This document shows positions 59,042 through 64,000 of a DNA stretch of 64,000 nucleotides, in pieces (position 1 is the stretch's first letter; every line of letters begins with the position of its first letter). Both the position numbers and the translations under genes were made by a program. Origin of the DNA: Enorma phocaeensis (GTDB taxonomy: Bacteria; Actinomycetota; Coriobacteriia; Coriobacteriales; Coriobacteriaceae); assembly GCF_900186505.1 (NCBI RefSeq), contig NZ_LT891969.1, positions 470,853 through 534,852 on the forward strand, given 5' to 3'. The notes under the pieces are model-generated. The model was not told where the DNA came from. It saw only the letters and a program-made list of their open reading frames with translations, and did not search any database.

Positions 59042-59218
59042 GTCAACACCTTTCTCTCGTATCCGCCCGGCACTGGGGGGCCGCCGGTGCAGCGAGCCGC
59101 CAAGTGCGGGTAAACCAACAGCTCGATATGGTACCACAACTCGGAATATCCTCGTAACCTGCACAAGTTGCATGGCTAGACCAAGGCATCGGCTGCACGT
59201 GGACTCCGTGCAGGATAT

Positions 59219-59977
59219 CTACACGCCGAGCATGAACTCGAGGCCGCGCAGGCGCACGTCGAGGTGCGTTGCGGCCCATACATGCGCGAGCGCGAGTAGG
59301 AAGGTCGCCGTCATAGGCTCGATGGGGGCAGCAGCGAGCTCGTCGAGTTTGAGCGTCATGAGCGAGCGCAGCCAACCGACGACCGTAGCATCGACCGCCT
59401 CGGCACCGGCGACGCTCGACGCACAGGAGGCGCAAAGCAGCCCGCCCGCGGTGGCTGAGAAGTACGTGACGTCAGCGTCTCCACAGAACACGCACCCGCG
59501 GTAATCGGGCCGGTAACCGACATGCGCGAGAAGCTTCATGATGTATGCCGCCACGAGGAGGTCCTGGTGCGGGCCGTCCTGCTCGCCTCCCATGCCGCCG
59601 AGCACCTCGAGAGTGCGCGCCGTGATCGCGAACACGAAGGGATCCTCGGCATCCTCGAAGATGCAGGCGCGGCATACATCTGCTATCGCGCTCGTAGCTG
59701 AAAGGAGCTCCAAGGTAGGCGCGGAGCCAAGCGGGGCTGCAAGCAGCCGCGCTTCAGCGATCACATCGAGCGACCTGCCCCGAGCAAGGAGCAGATCGAC
59801 CTCGCAGCCGATCTCGCACCGGGCGGCAAGCCGGCTTCCAGGCTTGCGCGCGCCCTTGCCGACCGCACGCACCTCGCGCCCTCCCTCGTCGAGCAGCGTG
59901 TAGATGAGGTCGGTCTCCTTGAGCTTCGTCTTACTGAGAACGATCGCCCTCGTGCGATAAGTCCTACTTGCCGCCAC
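59219..59977 (-). CDS. recO: DNA repair protein RecO
   Basis: A mediator that loads RecA at gaps. The 252-residue protein has an N-terminal OB fold (YRTRAIVLSKTKLKETDLIYTLLDEGGREVRAVGKGARKPGSRL) and a helical C-terminal part. A zinc site is formed by CVFCGDAD and LLCASC. Order era-recO is typical in Gram-positives. It lies 48 bases beyond the era stop. Confidence 0.95.
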   Translation of the reverse strand: MAASRTYRTRAIVLSKTKLKETDLIYTLLDEGGREVRAVGKGARKPGSRLAARCEIGCEVDLLLARGRSLDVIAEARLLAAPLGSAPTLELLSATSAIADVCRACIFEDAEDPFVFAITARTLEVLGGMGGEQDGPHQDLLVAAYIMKLLAHVGYRPDYRGCVFCGDADVTYFSATAGGLLCASCASSVAGAEAVDATVVGWLRSLMTLKLDELAAAPIEPMTATFLLALAHVWAATHLDVRLRGLEFMLGV

Positions 59978-60025
59978 GCAACCCGCTCATTCCCCTAAAG
60001 TGCCCAACGATACAGTATCCCGGCT

Positions 60026-61018
60026 CTAGTCATCGGCGCTGTAGCCCAAGCGCCTGATCTCGCGCACGTCGGTGCGCCAGTTCTTCTGCACGCGCACGTC
60101 GAGCTCGAGGAAGATGCGGCAGCCGAAGATCTGCTCCAGATCGCGCCGAGCATCGATGCCGATTGCCTTGAGCAGCGCACCCTTCTTGCCGATGATGATC
60201 CCTTTCTGTCCGTCGCGCTCGACGTAGATGGTGCAGTGGAGCCTAAGCAGGCCGCGCTTGCGCTCGAACTCGTCGCAGACGACGCCAACGGAGTGCGGCA
60301 CCTCCTCGCGCGTGCGCAGAAGCACCTTCTCACGCACGAACTCCGCGACGACGGTCTCATCGGGTATGTCGGTCGCCATGCCCTCAGGGAACCATTCGGG
60401 GCCTTCTGGCAGGTAGCTTGCAACCAGATCGATGAACGCATCGACGTTGAAGCCCTCTGTCGCCGAGAGCACGATGACATCGTCGAAATCGATGAGCGCG
60501 CGCGCCGCATCGACCTGCTTGGCAACGAGTTCCGGCGATGCGAGATCTGCCTTGGTGAGGACGAGGATGCGCTTGGCAGAGCTCTTGGCGATGCGCTCGG
60601 CGATCCAGGCGTCACCCTTGCCCACGGGCTTCGACGCATCGATCAAAAAGCACAGCACGTCTACGTCATCGAGCTCGGAGAGCGCGCTCTTGTTGAGCTC
60701 GCTGCCGAGCGAGTCCTGAGGCTTATGGATGCCCGGAGTATCCACGAAGACGATCTGGAGGCCTTCGCGGCGCACGACGCCGCACATACGGCGTCGAGTG
60801 GTCTGCGCCACCGGAGAGGTGATGGCCATCTTCGTGCCCATGCAGGCGTTCATGAGGGTAGATTTACCGGCGTTGGGCCTGCCTACAAGCGCGACGAAGC
60901 CGCTGCGCAAGGCACTTCCCGCCTCGAGTGGCTCATCCGCAGGGACGGTCTCAACAAGGGCATCGAGCTCCTCGTCGGTAAGGTCGGCGAACGGATCGTG
61001 CTCGATGGTATCGGTCAT
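60026..61018 (-). CDS. era: GTPase Era
   Basis: A 16S-maturation GTPase with C-terminal KH domain, 330 residues. G motifs are GRPNAGKSTLMN, DTPGIHKP and LTKAD; the KH domain has GIIIGKKGALLKAIG. An acidic N-terminal extension of about 35 residues (EHDPFADLTDEELDALVE) is longer than in the standard protein and of unknown role. Neighbours ybeY, dgkA and recO are the conventional ones. Confidence 0.96.
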   Translation of the reverse strand: MTDTIEHDPFADLTDEELDALVETVPADEPLEAGSALRSGFVALVGRPNAGKSTLMNACMGTKMAITSPVAQTTRRRMCGVVRREGLQIVFVDTPGIHKPQDSLGSELNKSALSELDDVDVLCFLIDASKPVGKGDAWIAERIAKSSAKRILVLTKADLASPELVAKQVDAARALIDFDDVIVLSATEGFNVDAFIDLVASYLPEGPEWFPEGMATDIPDETVVAEFVREKVLLRTREEVPHSVGVVCDEFERKRGLLRLHCTIYVERDGQKGIIIGKKGALLKAIGIDARRDLEQIFGCRIFLELDVRVQKNWRTDVREIRRLGYSADD

Positions 61019-61029
61019 AGCTTCCTCCT

Positions 61030-61407
61030 CTAAAGCAGGGTGAATGCACGGATGAACACGATGAGGCCAACGATGGCAGCCGTCACGGAGAGGGTGAAGA
61101 CGCTCGCTGCAGCGATATCCTTCGCCCGCTTAGCGAGCGGGTGAAGCTCCTGGGTGGCGAGGTCTACGATAGCCTCGATCGAAGTGTTCACGAGCTCGCC
61201 GAAGATCACGAGCCCTATGCAGAGCGTGATGAGTACCCACGAGAGGGCATCGATCCTAAGGACGATGCCCGCGACGACGGCAGCTGCACCCACGCAGAGC
61301 TGAACCTTTATGTTGCGCTCTGTGGCGACCGCCGTCTTAAAGCCCTCGAACGCATAAGCGAACGATCGCAGGAACGTGGGGTGCTCCTTGTTGGACCCGG
61401 GGATCAT
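61030..61407 (-). CDS. dgkA: diacylglycerol/undecaprenol kinase, DgkA family
   Basis: A small trimeric membrane kinase. The 125-residue protein has three hydrophobic helices and the family signature GELVNTSIEAIVDLA with nearby KRAKDIAAASV. The N-terminal FAYAFEGFKTAVATERNIKVQL is also typical. Gram-positive members phosphorylate undecaprenol, recycling the wall-lipid carrier. It lies between ybeY and era. Confidence 0.94.
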   Translation of the reverse strand: MIPGSNKEHPTFLRSFAYAFEGFKTAVATERNIKVQLCVGAAAVVAGIVLRIDALSWVLITLCIGLVIFGELVNTSIEAIVDLATQELHPLAKRAKDIAAASVFTLSVTAAIVGLIVFIRAFTLL

Positions 61408-61415
61408 GGACTTCC

Positions 61416-61928
61416 CTACCCTTCATCCTCGTGACGTGTCGTGGGGCCGATGACGACGCTGCTGGGGTCATCACCGCGCGCCGACGCGAGAGCACGCAAA
61501 ATCTCGAGCTCGCGTGCCTCCATCGCGAGCGCCTCGTCTTCCACCAGGTGGTCATAGCCAAGAAGATGCAACATGCCGTGGACGAGCATGAGCCGGCATT
61601 CATCGACAGCCGTGGTCTTGAACCCAGGAGCCTGACGAGCGATAACCATCGGCGCGAGCATGATGTCGCCGAGTTCTACCACCTCATCCGGTTGTAATCC
61701 AGGGTCATCCGGCGCATCGCATTCAAATGAGAGGACATCGGTAGGGGCATCGATACCGCGCCAGGTTGCGTTGAGCTCGCGCATCTGCTCATCCCCGATG
61801 AACGATACCGAAACCTCGACCGGACGGTCGATGCCCTCTGCGGCAAGGACCGCTGCGCAGATCTCCTCGACCTCCCGCGCGTCAAGCAGGCGCTCGACAC
61901 CCTCCTCGAAAGATACCAGGACGCCCAT
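61416..61928 (-). CDS. ybeY: endoribonuclease YbeY
   Basis: A zinc-dependent RNase of rRNA maturation, 170 residues. The metal motif HGMLHLLGYDH (HxxxHxxGxxH) is present at about residues 122-132. The upstream segments VSFIGDEQMRELNATWRG and PTDVLSFE are typical. It is one base from the phoH stop; ybeY-phoH linkage is conserved. Confidence 0.96.
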   Translation of the reverse strand: MGVLVSFEEGVERLLDAREVEEICAAVLAAEGIDRPVEVSVSFIGDEQMRELNATWRGIDAPTDVLSFECDAPDDPGLQPDEVVELGDIMLAPMVIARQAPGFKTTAVDECRLMLVHGMLHLLGYDHLVEDEALAMEARELEILRALASARGDDPSSVVIGPTTRHEDEG

Positions 61929-61929
61929 G

Positions 61930-62937
61930 CTACCTCACCGCCTTTTGCCCGCGGTCGCTGTTGCGCGAAGAAGCCGAGGCTTCACGTGCTCGGTCGTAGG
62001 CATCATAAGCCTCGACGATGCGCCCTACGAGGGCATGGCGCACCACGTCGGCGCGATCGAGGTGAATGAACGCGACATCCCGCACGCCAGCAAGGATCTC
62101 CTCGATATCGGTTAGGCCGCCTTTGCGACCCATGAGATCGCGCTGCGTCATATCACCGGTAACGATGAACTTCGAGTTGAAACCAAGTCGCGTCAAGAAC
62201 ATCTTCATCTGCTCGGGAGTTGTGTTCTGCGCCTCGTCGAGCACGACGAAGGCGTCATTCAGCGTGCGACCGCGCATGTAGGCGAGCGGTGCGATCTCGA
62301 TGATGCCGTCCTCGATGAGCTGGTTTCCGCGCTCCATATCGGTCATGTCGAAGAGTGCATCGAAGAGCGGGCGCACGTAGGGGTCGATCTTCTCTTGCAG
62401 CGTTCCGGGCAAAAAGCCCAGGTTCTCCCCCGCCTCGACCACCGGGCGCGTGAGCACGATGCGGCCCACCTCATGGCGCTTGAGTGCTGCCACGGCCATC
62501 GCCATGGCAAGATAGGTCTTACCGGTACCGGCGGGGCCCAGGCAGAAGGTCACCGTGTTGGAGCGGATGGCGTCGATGTAGCGCTTCTGGCCGACCGTTT
62601 TAGGGCGGATCGCCTTGCCCCGAAAGGTAAGCAGGATATCGTCGCGAAAACCGGAGATGTCCATAACGCTCTCGCGCAGCGTCTGCAGCGCGCGCACGAC
62701 TTCGTCCTCGGTTGGCGCTCCACCATCGCGCACCTCTCGAAAGAGATAGGTGAACAGCCTCGTGAGGATCTCGACCTCTTCTGAGGAGCCTTTGATGGAG
62801 ACCTGCCCGCCTCGCACCACGATGCGCGCGGTCGTAAGCCCCTCGATCGCGCGAAGAACCGAATCTCCGCCCCCAACGATGCGGGCCTCGTCAACCCCGT
62901 CCGGAATACCCAGCTTAACGCTAGCTGTGTCCATCAT
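61930..62937 (-). CDS. PhoH-like ATPase
   Basis: A 335-residue cytoplasmic ATPase. An N-terminal domain (about 1-120) precedes the P-loop GPAGTGKTYLAMAMAVA. RIVLTRPVVEAGENLGFLPG, Walker B FVVLDEAQNTTPEQMKMFLTR and VTGDMTQRDL follow. Its cellular role is not firmly known; an RNA-related helicase function is suspected from linkage to ybeY. Start ATG 62937 overlaps the mtaB stop by four bases. Confidence 0.95.
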   Translation of the reverse strand: MMDTASVKLGIPDGVDEARIVGGGDSVLRAIEGLTTARIVVRGGQVSIKGSSEEVEILTRLFTYLFREVRDGGAPTEDEVVRALQTLRESVMDISGFRDDILLTFRGKAIRPKTVGQKRYIDAIRSNTVTFCLGPAGTGKTYLAMAMAVAALKRHEVGRIVLTRPVVEAGENLGFLPGTLQEKIDPYVRPLFDALFDMTDMERGNQLIEDGIIEIAPLAYMRGRTLNDAFVVLDEAQNTTPEQMKMFLTRLGFNSKFIVTGDMTQRDLMGRKGGLTDIEEILAGVRDVAFIHLDRADVVRHALVGRIVEAYDAYDRAREASASSRNSDRGQKAVR

Positions 62938-64000
62938 GCCCCTTTCACAGCACCAAGGGCACCGCCCTCATTGAGCTCTCCGATAAGGGATCCGCCCTCT
63001 TCAATACCCATGATAGCAACGTCGACGAGCGCGGGCGCCAAGCCATGGGCACCCTTCACGTCGATGGCATGGAACGACGCCGTGGTCCCCCGCGTGCCGC
63101 GCTCTATGACAACGCGCTCTACGCTGCCTATTCGGAAAAGGGCATCTCGGCGACCAAGCTCGACAGCGAGTTCACGCGCCTGCCGGCTCCGCTGCTCCTT
63201 GACGCGCGGGTCGACCTGATCGGGCATATCGCAGGCAATTGTTCCCGGTCGGGGGCTGTACCTGAACACGTGCATGCGCGAGAACCCGACGCGGTCGCAG
63301 AGCGCGAGGGACTCTTCGAAGTCGGCATCGCTCTCGCCGGGAAAGCCGACGATCAGATCGCATGAGAGCGATACGTTGGGAACCCGCTCCCTGATGGTTC
63401 GGCAAAGGTCTTCGAACGACTCTCCCGTATACGGCCTGCCCATGCGCTCGAGGGTGCGGGTGCATCCCGATTGGAGGGGCAGATGGAGGTACGGGGCGAC
63501 ACGCCCCTCCGAGGCCGCCATGGCTTCGATAAGGCGCTCGCTCACGTCCATCGGCTCGATAGACGAGAGCCTGATCTGAGGTATCCGGGTCTCACGCAGG
63601 ATGATGCCGAGCAACTCGTCGATCTCCACATGCTCGTCGCCGGGACCCGCTCCGTCGTAGGCACCAAGGTTCACGCCGGTTAGGACGACCTCGGGCAGCC
63701 CCGCTCTCTCGACGGCGCGAACCTGGTCGAGCACGGCATCTACGGGCACGGAGCGCTCCGGGCCGCGTGCCTTCCATACTATGCAGTACGTGCACCTGTT
63801 ATTGCAGCCGTCTTGGATCTTAACGCCCACGCGCGCCTGCCTGAAACGGGCGCTCCCAACGCCGGCATCCTTGCCGTCGAATGTGAGTCCGAGAAGCTCC
63901 GCCGCACGGGAAACGATGTTCACCTTGGAAGATTCGACCCGCACGCGTTCTGAGAGCTCGCGCAGGGCATCAGGGTGCAGGTTCGCTGCGCATCCCGTAG
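62934..64000 (-). CDS. mtaB: tRNA t6A37 methylthiotransferase MtaB (5' end outside window)
   Basis: The gene runs off the right edge; the frame stays open to 64000 and reads TGCAANLHPDALREL there, containing the last N-terminal cluster Cys. The radical-SAM motif is CNNRCTYCIV, with VVLTGVNLGAY, RLSSIEPMD and LPLQSGCTRTLERMGRPY typical of MtaB/YqeV. The C-terminal TRAM-like end is GGSLIGELNEGG. It makes ms2t6A37 in tRNAs, the third methylthiotransferase in this window. Confidence 0.92.
   Translation of the reverse strand, partial: TGCAANLHPDALRELSERVRVESSKVNIVSRAAELLGLTFDGKDAGVGSARFRQARVGVKIQDGCNNRCTYCIVWKARGPERSVPVDAVLDQVRAVERAGLPEVVLTGVNLGAYDGAGPGDEHVEIDELLGIILRETRIPQIRLSSIEPMDVSERLIEAMAASEGRVAPYLHLPLQSGCTRTLERMGRPYTGESFEDLCRTIRERVPNVSLSCDLIVGFPGESDADFEESLALCDRVGFSRMHVFRYSPRPGTIACDMPDQVDPRVKEQRSRQARELAVELGRRDALFRIGSVERVVIERGTRGTTASFHAIDVKGAHGLAPALVDVAIMGIEEGGSLIGELNEGGALGAVKGA

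Overview
The window looks like the chromosome of a host-associated, high-GC Gram-positive of the class Coriobacteriia, most like Collinsella. This is inferred from gene content, not from a marker search. Housekeeping genes are GC-rich by eye and tightly packed with ATGA-type overlaps. Gene orders mix Firmicutes and Actinobacteria habits: cinA-recA-recX-rny-spoVS-miaB, a divergent lexA/yneA pair with CGAAC-N4-GTTCG boxes, and pgsA-like/FHA (GarA type)/MerR. A sortase-anchored surface protein, an IS1249-like element and tet(W) fit a gut Actinobacterium. Two tRNA genes (Val-CAC, Pro-GGG) are present. I saw no rRNA and no CRISPR array.

1-3 kb is accessory: the start of an IS110-type transposase leaving the window on the left, its structured non-coding end (candidate bridge RNA), a LuxR-type regulator that seems 5'-truncated, and a mosaic secreted surface protein. 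3-8.6 kb runs rightward: tRNA-Val, an ABC-F ATPase, a small membrane protein, a site-2-protease-like peptidase, scpA-scpB and a pseudouridine synthase. 8.6-11.7 kb is a foreign AT-richer block holding tet(W), its leader-peptide attenuator and a serine-recombinase remnant; it separates rluB from cmk. 11.8-23.1 kb is one long rightward gene train (cmk, plsC-like, ispH, DUF512 radical-SAM, der, plsY, gpsA, rpe, cysteine desulfurase, Nif3-like, zinc-ribbon coiled coil, coaBC) for lipid, isoprenoid, ribosome-assembly and cofactor functions. 23.2-27.4 kb has tRNA-Pro, a CDP-alcohol transferase, a GarA-like FHA protein, a MerR regulator, apt and a secreted NlpC/P60 protein.

27.5-28.8 kb is an intact IS256/IS1249-type insertion with 24-bp inverted ends and an 8-bp target duplication. 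29-32.2 kb holds a PepV-like dipeptidase and a divergent DUF1836/degV pair separated by two mirrored copies of a 24-bp sequence, a likely operator. 32.2-32.8 kb has no recognisable gene. From 32.8 kb on nearly everything is leftward: purine permease, dut, nrdR, a YneA-like LysM protein; then rightward lexA and an acyltransferase; then leftward hflX, miaA, miaB, spoVS, an uncharacterised GHKL ATPase, rny, recX, recA, cinA, pgsA, rimO, yajQ, rodZ, ftsK, rnj, an acyltransferase, pnp, rpsO, recO, era, dgkA, ybeY, phoH and a partial mtaB.

Most of the window is ordinary core genome. The least explained items are the GHKL ATPase in the rny-spoVS interval, the mirrored DUF1836/degV operator, the GarA-type FHA protein, and the IS110 end with a long-stem RNA candidate.
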